Below are positions 17,480 through 26,287 of a stretch of DNA of 64,000 bases, piece by piece. Origin of the DNA: Phycobacter sedimenti (GTDB lineage Bacteria > Pseudomonadota > Alphaproteobacteria > Rhodobacterales > Rhodobacteraceae). Under the pieces are notes generated by a model. It was not told the DNA's origin. It saw only the letters and a list, made by a program, of their open reading frames with translations, and made no database searches. How positions within the stretch are numbered: the first letter of the stretch is position 1; the number at the start of each line of letters is the position of its first letter. The position numbers and the translations under genes were made by a program. The stretch is taken from the NCBI RefSeq assembly GCF_038148855.1, contig NZ_JBBVGR010000007.1, positions 263,679-327,678 on the forward strand, read 5' to 3'.

Positions 17480-18708
17480 AGCATGTGAAACTCAAATGGT
17501 TGGTATCTGCTTCAAACGCTGGTGAAGTGATAGACAAGTCGTATTGGGGAGACGGCGATGAGTCCCTTTACACTTGCGCCAGAGACATCCTGCGCTCGGA
17601 CTTTAGTGCCTTCCCCAAATGGAAGCGGACAACTGCTGATGACCTGCTCCTGACGAGAAACGGCACCCCGTATATTCACATTCCAGTCGAGGGCGCGATC
17701 TACTCGAATGTCGTTCAACGCATCTCGGTGCCGAAGGTCGACAAATACTTTCTTCGCTACGCATTGGAAGATCGAGTTCGTAGTTTCAGGGGATACGGCG
17801 TTTCCATCGAGAGTTTGAACTACGAAATGTGGTCAAACCTCGAAGTTGCGCTGCCCGACCTCGCGACCCAACGCCAGATCGCCGACTTTCTAGACCGTGA
17901 GACCGCAAGAATAGACCTGCTGATCGAGAAAAAGCAGCGGTTGGTGGCATTGCTGAGGGAGCGTGCTACGAGTTTTATCACGCAAGTCACAAAGCACGGC
18001 CTGAAAGGCGAAACGCATGTCGACACTTGTATCGACTGGTGGTCTCGCGCACCCGCATCTTGGGAAGTTCATCGCATCGCAACGCTGTTCGGAGAGTCGA
18101 AAGAGATGGGCGAAGAAGGCCTCCCGGTTCTTTCTGTCTCTATCAACTGGGGTATTTCAGACCGCGAACTTGCTGACGAAGACCGTGATCGGATTGTAAA
18201 TCATATTGAGGACAAAACCGCCTACAAACGCGTTCGAACCGGCGACTTGGTCTACAACATGATGCGTGCATGGCAGGGAGCATTCGGGGTCGCCAAGATA
18301 GATGGGCTGGTCAGTCCAGCGTATGTTGTGGCGCGTCCACGAAAGGGCCTTCACTCTGCCTATTTCGAACATCTCCTTCGGACCCCATCATGTGTTGAAG
18401 AGTTCCGGCGCGCATCCAAGGGCATCGCAGACTTCCGTCAACGCCTTTATTGGGAGCACTTTAGACAGGTTCGCTTGATGCTTCCGTCCTACGAAGAACA
18501 AGTCGAAATCGCTGCTTACATCGAACGCAAACAGGCACAGTCTGCACCAATAATTTCGAAAACCCAAGACTCCATCGGCCGCCTTAAAGAATACCGCTCC
18601 GCCCTGATCACCGCCGCTGTCACAGGTCAGATCGATGTCGCGACCTACGCTAAACTCGGCACCCCCGACCGCCGCCTCGACGCCATTCAAGAGGAGATGG
18701 GCGCATGA
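17476..18708 (+). CDS. hsdS: Type I restriction-modification specificity subunit HsdS
   Basis: 410 residues with GTG start overlapping the hsdM stop. It determines the bipartite DNA target. Two target-recognition halves are visible, each closed by a conserved helical spacer: LPDLATQRQIADFLDRETA (about residues 134-152) with the following coil, and LPSYEEQVEIAAYIERKQA (about 336-354) with RLKEYRSALITAAVTGQID at the end. The recognised sequence cannot be deduced. Its stop overlaps the next start by four bases. Confidence 0.94.
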   Translation: MKHVKLKWLVSASNAGEVIDKSYWGDGDESLYTCARDILRSDFSAFPKWKRTTADDLLLTRNGTPYIHIPVEGAIYSNVVQRISVPKVDKYFLRYALEDRVRSFRGYGVSIESLNYEMWSNLEVALPDLATQRQIADFLDRETARIDLLIEKKQRLVALLRERATSFITQVTKHGLKGETHVDTCIDWWSRAPASWEVHRIATLFGESKEMGEEGLPVLSVSINWGISDRELADEDRDRIVNHIEDKTAYKRVRTGDLVYNMMRAWQGAFGVAKIDGLVSPAYVVARPRKGLHSAYFEHLLRTPSCVEEFRRASKGIADFRQRLYWEHFRQVRLMLPSYEEQVEIAAYIERKQAQSAPIISKTQDSIGRLKEYRSALITAAVTGQIDVATYAKLGTPDRRLDAIQEEMGA

Positions 18709-19109
18709 CTTTGGATAACCTACAAAAGAGCGAAGTCGTTATTTCCAAGATACTTCAAGACCTTGTCGAAACAGGTCTGCAATATGGAACGGCGCTTGAG
18801 TTTGAGGAGCTTGGACTTGACGGGGAGTTTGAGCCCTTCTTCACTGGCTGCTGTTTATGGTTGCTGGAAGAAGGCATCGTCCGCTGCACAAACGAACACC
18901 AGGTTCTGAAAGGCGTGCCGATGGTAAACCCCGTCATTACGGCAAAGGGCTTCTCGCTGCTAGGTCAACCATTTGCACAAGGTGGTGAAGATGGTGGGCG
19001 GGTAGGAGAGGCTGTAAGAGAGGTTGCAGCTGGACGCCGTAGTTATGCTGGGGTGGGCGATCTGGTTGGCGGGGTTCTTGGTGGGTTTATCAAGTCGATG
19101 GGTGGTTAG
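18705..19109 (+). CDS. Unknown protein within the hsd operon
   Basis: 134 residues, starting inside the hsdS stop (ATGA overlap). The first 85 residues look like a small helical, possibly winged-helix domain (TALEFEELGLDG, CCLWLLEEGIVRC, then VNPVITAKGFSLL). The last 30 residues are Gly-rich and hydrophobic (YAGVGDLVGGVLGGFIKSMG), able to form an amphipathic helix. No nuclease, methylase or known anti-restriction motif. The tight overlap on both sides suggests it is made together with the R-M enzyme, perhaps as a control or accessory factor (inference). Confidence 0.78.
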   Translation: MTLDNLQKSEVVISKILQDLVETGLQYGTALEFEELGLDGEFEPFFTGCCLWLLEEGIVRCTNEHQVLKGVPMVNPVITAKGFSLLGQPFAQGGEDGGRVGEAVREVAAGRRSYAGVGDLVGGVLGGFIKSMGG

Positions 19110-19520
19110 ATGAGTGATGCCATTGCGGAACTAAAAGCATTCGTCATTGCGCAACTAAGCGCGAACTGCAACCCTGTCCCACCCAAGACCGCCACCAGTC
19201 AACAAGTGCATCTTTCTGTCTGGACAACACGCGGACGCCGCCGCGCCATCGGTGCCGAACTCGATCACAAAGACCGCGTCAATCTATGGGTCGTTAGCAT
19301 GTATGCACCGCCGTCGTCGCCAGCGACTGTGGAAGTCGCCAAGAAGGTCTGGAAGGGGTCTGCATGGAAGGACAAAGAGCCCAATCCTGAGCGAAAAGGG
19401 CGCGACGGGGCAAACAGTAATCTCAAGGGATATGACGAGTTCCGAACCAAACCGATCACGCGTCTGGGTATTAAGTCGATCGATGACGCGCGGCAGATAC
19501 TTGAGCATTTATTCGCATGA
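19110..19520 (+). CDS. Unknown protein within the hsd operon
   Basis: 136 residues; ATG directly follows the previous stop and its own stop overlaps the hsdR start by four bases. Strongly basic, with RRRAIG, KKVWKGSAWKDK and NPERKGRD stretches, and probably a mixed alpha/beta fold. No recognised motif. Basic charge would fit nucleic-acid binding, but this is only a guess. Its fixed place between hsdS and hsdR in a fully overlapping operon argues for a role with restriction. Confidence 0.75.
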   Translation: MSDAIAELKAFVIAQLSANCNPVPPKTATSQQVHLSVWTTRGRRRAIGAELDHKDRVNLWVVSMYAPPSSPATVEVAKKVWKGSAWKDKEPNPERKGRDGANSNLKGYDEFRTKPITRLGIKSIDDARQILEHLFA

Positions 19521-22480
19521 CCGACACCCACACCACCGCCGACATTCATCAAGAGAAGGTCTTCGAGGCCCATATCGTTGCCTGCCTGACCCGCGAAGGG
19601 GGATACATCGAACGCGACTGCGCGTCCCATTATGACGTTGCCCATGCGCTTGATACCGCGTTGCTGTTCCGCTTTCTCAAGACGACGCAACCCGACGCAT
19701 GGCAGGTGCTGGAAGATCACTACAGCGCGCAGGCAGAGGCAGAGGTTCTGAAACGTCTTGAACAGGCGTTGAAGCAGAACCCCACCCATGTCGTGCTGCG
19801 CGAGGGCATCAAACTGGTGCCGAACATCCGGTTCGCGCTGTGCTTCTTCAAACCCGCGTCGAACCTGAACCCCGAACTGACCCTCCTATATGAGGCAAAC
19901 ATCCTGTCGGTGATGCGGCAGGTGACCTATTCGTCGAAGAACAAGAACGCCATTGACCTAGTGACCTTCGTCAACGGCATTCCGGTCGCAACGCTTGAGG
20001 TCAAGAACTTGCTGACCCAGCAGAACTTCAAGCACGCCGAACGCCAGTATCGCAAGGACCGCTCCCCCAATGGCGAACCCCTGTTGACCTTCAAACGCGG
20101 CGCTATCGTGCACTTGGCGGTGGACCAGGACAATGCGTCGATGACCACACGCCTGATGAACGGCAAGACACGGTTCCTGCCGCTCAATCGGGGGCGAGAT
20201 GGTGGCGCTGGGAACCCCGATGTGCCGGGGGAGAACCGCACAGCCTACCTCTACAAAGACCTGCCAGACGGTAAGGCAGTCTTCTCCCGAGAAGTCCTGC
20301 TGGACCTCATAGGCCGATTCATCCATCTGGAACGCGGAGGCGGAAAGGAAGTGCTGATCTTCCCGCGCTTCCAGCAACTTGATGCCGTGCGGAAACTGTT
20401 GGCAGACGCCAAGGCAAATGGCGCTGGGCAGAACTACCTCATCCAGCATAGCGCTGGGTCGGGCAAGTCGAACACTATCGCCTGGACAGCACACCAGATC
20501 ATCAATCTGCATGACGATGAGGACAGGCCACTTTTCGACACGGCCATCATCGTGACCGACCGGCTGGTTCTTGACCGGCAGTTGCAGAACACCATCGGAG
20601 GATTCGCACAAACCGCCGGGGTGGTGAGGAAAATCGATGGAACCTCACGCGACCTGAAGAAGGCTATCGAAGGCGGTGCGCGCATCATCATAACAACCAT
20701 TCAGAAGTTCGGAACGGAGCATCTTCAGGCAATCTCTGGGCAGTCCTCCAAGAACTTCGCCGTGATCATCGACGAGGCTCATTCGTCACAATCCGGCAAG
20801 GCGGCCCAAGCAATGACCGACGCGTTGACCCGAGAGGCAACCAGTTCGGATGACATCGAAGACATGATACTTGCCCATCAGGCCGCAAGGGGGCCGCAGA
20901 AGAACATCTCCTTCTTTGCATTCACGGCCACCCCCAGGAATGTCACGCTTGAACGTTTCGGGCGAATTGGCATGGACGGGAAGCCCCATCCATTCCACCT
21001 TTATTCCATGCGGCAGGCCGTCGAAGAGGGCTTTATCCTCGACGTGCTTCAGAACTACATGACCTACAAAGCCTACTATCAGCTCGAAAAGACCATCGAG
21101 GATGACCCGGCCTTCAAGGGGCGAAAGGCACAGGCACGTGTGGCGCGATATGCCTCACTGCACCCGACGGCCATCGATCAGAAGGTCGATGTCATCGTGG
21201 AACACTTTCGACGACACGTTGCCAAGGAGTTGGGTGGACAGGCAAAGGCGATGGTCGTCACGCAGAGCCGCGAGCACGCGCTTCGCTATTGGCAGCAAAT
21301 CAACAAATATATCGCGAACAAGGGGTATACGGACCTAAAGGCATTGGTCGCCTTTTCGGGCGATCTCGAGGTTGATGGCGCAAGCTGGACCGAAGCGACC
21401 GCGAACGGTTTTGCCGAAACCGAACTGCCAAAAAGATTCGACACTGATGAGTTCCAAATTCTCGTGGTCGCCGAGAAATATCAAACTGGCTTCGACCAAC
21501 CGAAGCTGGTCGCGATGTATGTCGACAAGAAGCTTGCCAACCTGCAGGCCGTCCAGACGCTGGCGCGTTTGAACCGGACGCACCCCGGAAAGGACAAGAC
21601 CTTTGTCCTCGATTTTCAGAACACAATGGAAGAGGTCAAAGAGGCTTTCGCCCCGTTCTTTGAAGCGACGGAACTCGAGGAACGCACAGATCTCAACCAG
21701 ATATATGACCTTGAGCAGCGCATCTCGGGCGCGTCCTACATAGCTACCGATGAGGTGGAACGGTTCGCGGAACGGTTCTTCAAGGGGAGCCTATCCGCCC
21801 AGGACAGGTTGGAACTAGAGGGAACCGTTCGGTTGGCCGTAGAGCGGTTTGTTCTGGATGAAGACGAAGCGCAACAGGAGGAGTTCCGGCAACTTCTGAA
21901 GAGCTTTCAGAGATTCTATTCATTCGTGGCGCAGGTGGTGTCACTCAGCGATGCATGGCTGGAGAAGCTCTATGCTTACACGTCGTGGCTTTCTCGCTTG
22001 CTACCGTCGCGCGATGTTCCTGCCGATATTGCCATCACAGACGACATGCTGACGCTTTCGGCATTCAGGCTGCAGAAAAACGAAGAGGGCAGCGCATCAC
22101 TTACCAAAGGCGCAACATCGACGCTAGCTCCGATCACGGAGTTCGGTGCGAACCCCTACACTGAAGAAGAAGAGAAATCGCTGTCAGAGATCATCGATTC
22201 CTTCAACGAACGACATGGCACGAACTTCACCCGCGAAGACTTCCTACGCTTCGAGCGGGTAAACCGAGAAATTCTCGACGACGATATGCTCGATATGATG
22301 CGAAACAACCCAGCTGACGTCGTCTACAACGCATTCTCGCAGGCCTTCTTTCAGGGGATGGTGCGCATGTTTCAACAGGACAATGAGATGCGCAGCGTTG
22401 TGATGACCGACAAGGATGCCCGAGAGCAGGCCACGCGGCACTTCTTCAACAGGGCGCAGCGACAAGCGCAATCCCTTTGA
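19517..22480 (+). CDS. hsdR: Type I restriction endonuclease subunit HsdR
   Basis: 987 residues. The translocating and cleaving subunit. An N-terminal PD-(D/E)xK nuclease is seen at about 145-165 (AIDLVTFVNGIPVATLEVKN: Asp, then Glu-x-Lys). The superfamily 2 helicase motor has Walker A SAGSGKSN (about 313-320), a DEAH box in IIDEAHSSQSG (about 417-427), FFAFTATP (about 472-479) and, in the second lobe, VAEKYQTGFDQPKL and ARLNRTHPGK. The C-terminal helical part (from about 760) binds HsdM/S. No stop or frameshift is seen, so the system appears intact. Confidence 0.95.
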   Translation: MTDTHTTADIHQEKVFEAHIVACLTREGGYIERDCASHYDVAHALDTALLFRFLKTTQPDAWQVLEDHYSAQAEAEVLKRLEQALKQNPTHVVLREGIKLVPNIRFALCFFKPASNLNPELTLLYEANILSVMRQVTYSSKNKNAIDLVTFVNGIPVATLEVKNLLTQQNFKHAERQYRKDRSPNGEPLLTFKRGAIVHLAVDQDNASMTTRLMNGKTRFLPLNRGRDGGAGNPDVPGENRTAYLYKDLPDGKAVFSREVLLDLIGRFIHLERGGGKEVLIFPRFQQLDAVRKLLADAKANGAGQNYLIQHSAGSGKSNTIAWTAHQIINLHDDEDRPLFDTAIIVTDRLVLDRQLQNTIGGFAQTAGVVRKIDGTSRDLKKAIEGGARIIITTIQKFGTEHLQAISGQSSKNFAVIIDEAHSSQSGKAAQAMTDALTREATSSDDIEDMILAHQAARGPQKNISFFAFTATPRNVTLERFGRIGMDGKPHPFHLYSMRQAVEEGFILDVLQNYMTYKAYYQLEKTIEDDPAFKGRKAQARVARYASLHPTAIDQKVDVIVEHFRRHVAKELGGQAKAMVVTQSREHALRYWQQINKYIANKGYTDLKALVAFSGDLEVDGASWTEATANGFAETELPKRFDTDEFQILVVAEKYQTGFDQPKLVAMYVDKKLANLQAVQTLARLNRTHPGKDKTFVLDFQNTMEEVKEAFAPFFEATELEERTDLNQIYDLEQRISGASYIATDEVERFAERFFKGSLSAQDRLELEGTVRLAVERFVLDEDEAQQEEFRQLLKSFQRFYSFVAQVVSLSDAWLEKLYAYTSWLSRLLPSRDVPADIAITDDMLTLSAFRLQKNEEGSASLTKGATSTLAPITEFGANPYTEEEEKSLSEIIDSFNERHGTNFTREDFLRFERVNREILDDDMLDMMRNNPADVVYNAFSQAFFQGMVRMFQQDNEMRSVVMTDKDAREQATRHFFNRAQRQAQSL

Positions 22481-22532
22481 AACGCCCTACCGTTCGGCCA
22501 ACACCCCATGCGGAAACATGCTGTCGGATGGT

Positions 22533-24050
22533 TCAGAGAGGGACGTCGATGCGCGGCAGCTTGCAGATTTCGCGGTATAGCGTTTCGACCGGATATTCAC
22601 CGTAGTCTTCTCCGGCAGTGCGACCCGCATGGCCTTGGATGGCCCCGAGGTATTCCGGGGCGATGTCCGCATTTCGGCCCACCGTCTTGAACCTGTGCCG
22701 CCACGCGTGGTTCGGCTGGATTCGTTCATCGGTTATCCCGACGCTTTCCCTTACCCATACTGCGATCTTGTCCCGCGCGTTGCCCGATCTTTTTAAGGCC
22801 TCCGCTGCGGTTGATGACCCAGAGTGGAATAGGTAGCCGCTCTTCGAGTTTCTGATGAAGTCCAGAAGGCCAATCTCCTGCAAATGAGGATGGACCGGAA
22901 CGTCCCTGTATCGCCCCGCCTTAACGCTTCCGGCTTCTGGTGTGATGGTGATTTGCGGAATTCCATTCACGACGGTTAGGTCTTCCTTGCGAAGCTGAGT
23001 TATTTCACCCGCCCTCGCCCCCGTATAGGCGCATATCCAGGGCACCCACCGGCATGCCAGCTTGTTGTGGTGCGCCATGTTCGGCGACTGTTCGAAAACT
23101 CTGTTGGCTGCCGACAAGATCTGCTTTGCCTCTGCTTCGGTATAGCCAGATGAGCGTGATTTGACCCTCGGCGGAATTTTCACGCTGACACTTTTCGCAG
23201 GGTCACTATCTATCAGGAACTTGGAGTGGGCCAGCCGGAAGACGGTCTTAACCGCAGCTAGGTATTTCCCGCTGACCGTCTTGGGGGTGAGACCCTGTTC
23301 GTGCCGCAGATGATCTGTCCATTCGGAGATTTCTCGCGGGGTAATGCGATCAACTTCTTCATGGCCTAAGTAGTCTTTCAGGGCGTCCAGCTTCTGCCGG
23401 AAGTCCTTGACCGTGTTTTTCGATTTCCCGTTGGCAAGGTGGTCTTTCTCCCACTTGTCGAACAGGTCAGACAGAGTCGGCGCAGAGGATGATTCTGAGG
23501 GCTTTTTCTCAGGCGACCATTCTGGGAACCGATTGGCGTTGGGGTCGGGTGAAAAGTCTCCCTGTGACCGCTTGTGCTGCTGTTCCGTCGCCTGTTCCCA
23601 TGCGCGCTGGACTTCTTTTATCAGGCGTGCCCTGCTCACTGCGTCCGTTGCAATGCCATTTTCCATCAACAGTTCGTCGACTGCCGAACCGTACCATTGC
23701 TCCAGCGCCAGATCGTTGTCGGCTGCCTGCGCATTCAAACGAGTCACCTGCGCCCAGATCGAAGGTTCGCCGGGTTCCGTGTCCAAGGTCATCATGAGGT
23801 TCTGGTATACCTGACCGGCCAAGCTGACGATTTGCTTAAGAGGGAGCGGTTCAGGCTTGGCCCTCAGGGCTGCCCAGCGCCGTTGGAGCGCCGCATACTC
23901 GGCTGCGAACCGCTCTTTGGCCTCAACAGGGTCTCTGGTACGGAGTGACTTGGGCACCTCTTTACGACCGACCAAAGCGACTAGGTCGGCAGGAACACGA
24001 ACGCGGATGTAATAGATTCCGCTCTTTTTGTCTTTTACGGGCCGAGGCAT
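22533..24050 (-). CDS. int: Tyrosine integrase of the island
   Basis: 505 residues from ATG 24050 (the frame is open to 24116 but the usual start is MPRPVKDKKSGIYYIRVRVP, a DUF6538-like N-terminus). Catalyses insertion and excision at the tRNA-Thr site. Catalytic residues are visible: Arg in YTGARAGEIT (about 345), HAWRHRF (His-x-x-Arg, about 448-451), the His in IQGHAGR (about 471) and the Tyr near EDYGEYPVE (about 480-485). The region from about 200 to 290 is a SAM-like core-binding domain. It lies 91 bases from the tRNA, with arm-type repeats in its promoter. Confidence 0.94.
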   Translation of the reverse strand: MPRPVKDKKSGIYYIRVRVPADLVALVGRKEVPKSLRTRDPVEAKERFAAEYAALQRRWAALRAKPEPLPLKQIVSLAGQVYQNLMMTLDTEPGEPSIWAQVTRLNAQAADNDLALEQWYGSAVDELLMENGIATDAVSRARLIKEVQRAWEQATEQQHKRSQGDFSPDPNANRFPEWSPEKKPSESSSAPTLSDLFDKWEKDHLANGKSKNTVKDFRQKLDALKDYLGHEEVDRITPREISEWTDHLRHEQGLTPKTVSGKYLAAVKTVFRLAHSKFLIDSDPAKSVSVKIPPRVKSRSSGYTEAEAKQILSAANRVFEQSPNMAHHNKLACRWVPWICAYTGARAGEITQLRKEDLTVVNGIPQITITPEAGSVKAGRYRDVPVHPHLQEIGLLDFIRNSKSGYLFHSGSSTAAEALKRSGNARDKIAVWVRESVGITDERIQPNHAWRHRFKTVGRNADIAPEYLGAIQGHAGRTAGEDYGEYPVETLYREICKLPRIDVPL

Positions 24051-24061
24051 GATTAGGGACA

Positions 24062-24086
24062 CTGTGTAGGACTCCTGTGTAGGAGT
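24062..24086 (+). repeat. Tandem arm-type repeats near attR
   Basis: CTGTGTAGGA at 24062-24071 and CTGTGTAGGAGT at 24075-24086, 13 bases apart start to start, ending 55 bases from the core repeat. They match the pair at 11964-11985 in sequence, spacing and distance, and lie 11-36 bases before the integrase start, so binding there could also repress int. Confidence 0.6.
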
Positions 24087-24141
24087 CGACAAGTGAAATG
24101 CGTTGATTTTACGCAAGTATTTGTGTTTTCAAGGTAAATCA

Positions 24142-24216
<75 letters not shown>

Positions 24217-24301
24217 GCCGGTGAGGGGGCTTTTAGGGATAAACGCCGGGGTGCGCAAGACCATTCTGGACGGTTTTTTCACACTAAGATACACAAGGTT
24301 T

Positions 24302-24457
24302 ATGGCAGATAAAAAATCACCAAAAACCAGTGCTCAACCCGCGAATCGCGAGGATCGCCTGAAGGCGGCTCTCAAGGCGAACATGGCCCGCCGCAAGGCG
24401 CAGGCCAAGGCGCGCGCGGCCAAAGGGGACTCAGAGGCAGGCAGTTCGGAAAGGTAA
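24302..24457 (+). CDS. Small basic protein upstream of murA
   Basis: 51 residues, very rich in Lys, Arg and Ala (RLKAALKANMARRKAQAKARAAK), mostly one long helix. It ends four bases before murA. Start at ATG 24302. Small basic proteins of this sort are commonly seen at this position in related genomes (recollection, not checked). Function unknown; nucleic-acid or ribosome contact is possible from charge only. Confidence 0.7.
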   Translation: MADKKSPKTSAQPANREDRLKAALKANMARRKAQAKARAAKGDSEAGSSER

Positions 24458-24461
24458 GCAG

Positions 24462-25730
24462 ATGGATTCGATTCTGGTAACGGGCAACGGGCCGCTCAGC
24501 GGTCAGATCCCGATCGCGGGCGCCAAGAACGCCTGCCTGACATTGATGCCGGCCACCCTGCTGAGCGAAGAGCCGCTGACGCTGACCAATGCACCGCGCC
24601 TGAGCGACATCAAGACCATGACGCAGCTGCTGCAATCGCTGGGCGCCGAGGTCTCGGCGCTGCAGGATGGTCAGGTGCAGGCCATGTCGAGCCATAACCT
24701 CGACAATCACGTGGCCGACTATGACATCGTGCGCAAGATGCGCGCCTCCAACCTGGTGCTGGGGCCGATGCTGGCGCGGCTCGGTCAGGCGGTGGTGTCG
24801 CTGCCGGGCGGCTGCGCCATTGGCGCGCGCCCGATGGATCTGCATATCTTTGGACTGGAAAAGCTCGGCGCCGAGATCGATCTGCGCGACGGATACCTAC
24901 ATGCCAAGGCGCCCGGCGGCCTCAAGGGGGCGGTGATCGACCTCTCCTTTGCCTCGGTCGGCGCGACCGAGAACATTTTGATGGCCGCGACACTGGCCAA
25001 GGGCACCACCGTCATCAACAATGCCGCCCGCGAACCAGAGATTTCAGACCTCGCCGACTGCCTGCGCAAGATGGGGGCCCAGATCGAAGGCGATGGCACC
25101 TCGCGGATCGAGGTACAGGGCGTTGATCGTCTGCATGGGGCCACCCATCAGGTGGTCACCGACAGAATCGAACTGGGCACCTATATGCTGGCGCCGGTGA
25201 TCTGCGGCGGCGAGGTGGAGCTTCTGGGCGGGCGCATGGGTCTGGTCGGCAGCTTTGCCGAGAAACTGGACGAAGCGGGCGTCGATATCACCGAGACGGA
25301 AGCAGGCCTCAAGGTGCGCCGCCGCGCTGAGCGCGTAAAGGCGGTGAATGTCACCACCGAACCCTTCCCCGGATTTCCGACTGACCTGCAGGCGCAGATG
25401 ATGGCGCTGATGTGCACCGCCGATGGCGTCAGCGTTCTGGAAGAGAAGATCTTCGAGAATCGCTTCATGCATGCGCCCGAACTGACCCGGATGGGCGCCC
25501 GGATCGACGTGCATGGCGGCACCGCAACCGTAACCGGAGTGGAGCGGCTGAAAGGTGCCCCGGTGATGGCGACCGACCTGCGCGCTTCGGTCTCCTTGAT
25601 TCTGGCGGGGCTGGCGGCCGAGGGTGAAACACTGGTGAACCGGGTCTATCACCTAGATCGCGGCTATGAACATGTGGTCAGCAAGCTGTCCGGCGTGGGC
25701 GCAAAAATCGAGAGGATCAAGGGGAACTGA
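24462..25730 (+). CDS. murA: UDP-N-acetylglucosamine 1-carboxyvinyltransferase MurA
   Basis: 422 residues, full length. First committed step of peptidoglycan synthesis: transfers enolpyruvate from PEP to UDP-GlcNAc. Visible features: SGQIPIAGAKNA at the start (Lys of the active site), the LPGGCAIGARPMDLH loop (about residues 109-123) with the catalytic Cys that fosfomycin alkylates, and FPGFPTDLQAQMMAL. The Cys is present, so it is of the fosfomycin-sensitive type by that residue. Stop overlaps the next ATG (TGATG). Confidence 0.97.
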   Translation: MDSILVTGNGPLSGQIPIAGAKNACLTLMPATLLSEEPLTLTNAPRLSDIKTMTQLLQSLGAEVSALQDGQVQAMSSHNLDNHVADYDIVRKMRASNLVLGPMLARLGQAVVSLPGGCAIGARPMDLHIFGLEKLGAEIDLRDGYLHAKAPGGLKGAVIDLSFASVGATENILMAATLAKGTTVINNAAREPEISDLADCLRKMGAQIEGDGTSRIEVQGVDRLHGATHQVVTDRIELGTYMLAPVICGGEVELLGGRMGLVGSFAEKLDEAGVDITETEAGLKVRRRAERVKAVNVTTEPFPGFPTDLQAQMMALMCTADGVSVLEEKIFENRFMHAPELTRMGARIDVHGGTATVTGVERLKGAPVMATDLRASVSLILAGLAAEGETLVNRVYHLDRGYEHVVSKLSGVGAKIERIKGN

Positions 25731-26209
25731 TGACTGACGCAACCTTTGAAGAGGGCCGCGAGGCACCGCTGAACCTGGGCGCACAGGAAGAGGAAGATCT
25801 GAAGGTCCTGTCGGCATTGGTGCAGGATTCTGTCTTTCCGGTCACGGAAATGCGTTGGCAGGCATCCAAGCGCCGCTTTGCCCTCCTGATCAACCGCTTC
25901 CGCTGGGAAGACCGCGCCGCCGCCGAGCGGCGCGCCCGCGCCTATGAGCGGGTGCAGTCGCTTCTTGTGGTGGACAATGTTCTGGGCGTCGCCTCGCAGG
26001 GCTTTGACCGCAGCGACAAGGAGCTGATCCTGTCACTCCTGTCGCTTTCGTTCGAACCCGGAGAGGATGGCGCGGGCCAATTGGTGCTGACGCTGGCCGG
26101 AGACGGCGCCATCCGCCTTTCGGTTGAGGCCCTTGAGCTTCACCTGCGCGATGTGACCCGGCCCTACACCGCCCCTTCTGGCAAGGCCCCGGACCACGGC
26201 GACGGCTGA
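25730..26209 (+). CDS. DUF2948 family protein
   Basis: 159 residues, starting on the last base of the murA stop codon. The sequence EDLKVLSALVQDSVFPVTEMRW...RRFALLINRFRWED is the pattern of DUF2948, a family found in alphaproteobacteria between murA and hisD. No catalytic residues are known. Translational coupling to murA suggests shared expression; the role is unknown. Confidence 0.88.
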   Translation: MTDATFEEGREAPLNLGAQEEEDLKVLSALVQDSVFPVTEMRWQASKRRFALLINRFRWEDRAAAERRARAYERVQSLLVVDNVLGVASQGFDRSDKELILSLLSLSFEPGEDGAGQLVLTLAGDGAIRLSVEALELHLRDVTRPYTAPSGKAPDHGDG

Positions 26210-26287
26210 AGCGGCCCTGTCCGCCGCTGCAGCTTGCCCCCTCTCTTTCTGCCCTATATGTCCCCTGCGCACAGCCGGAGAAACCAG

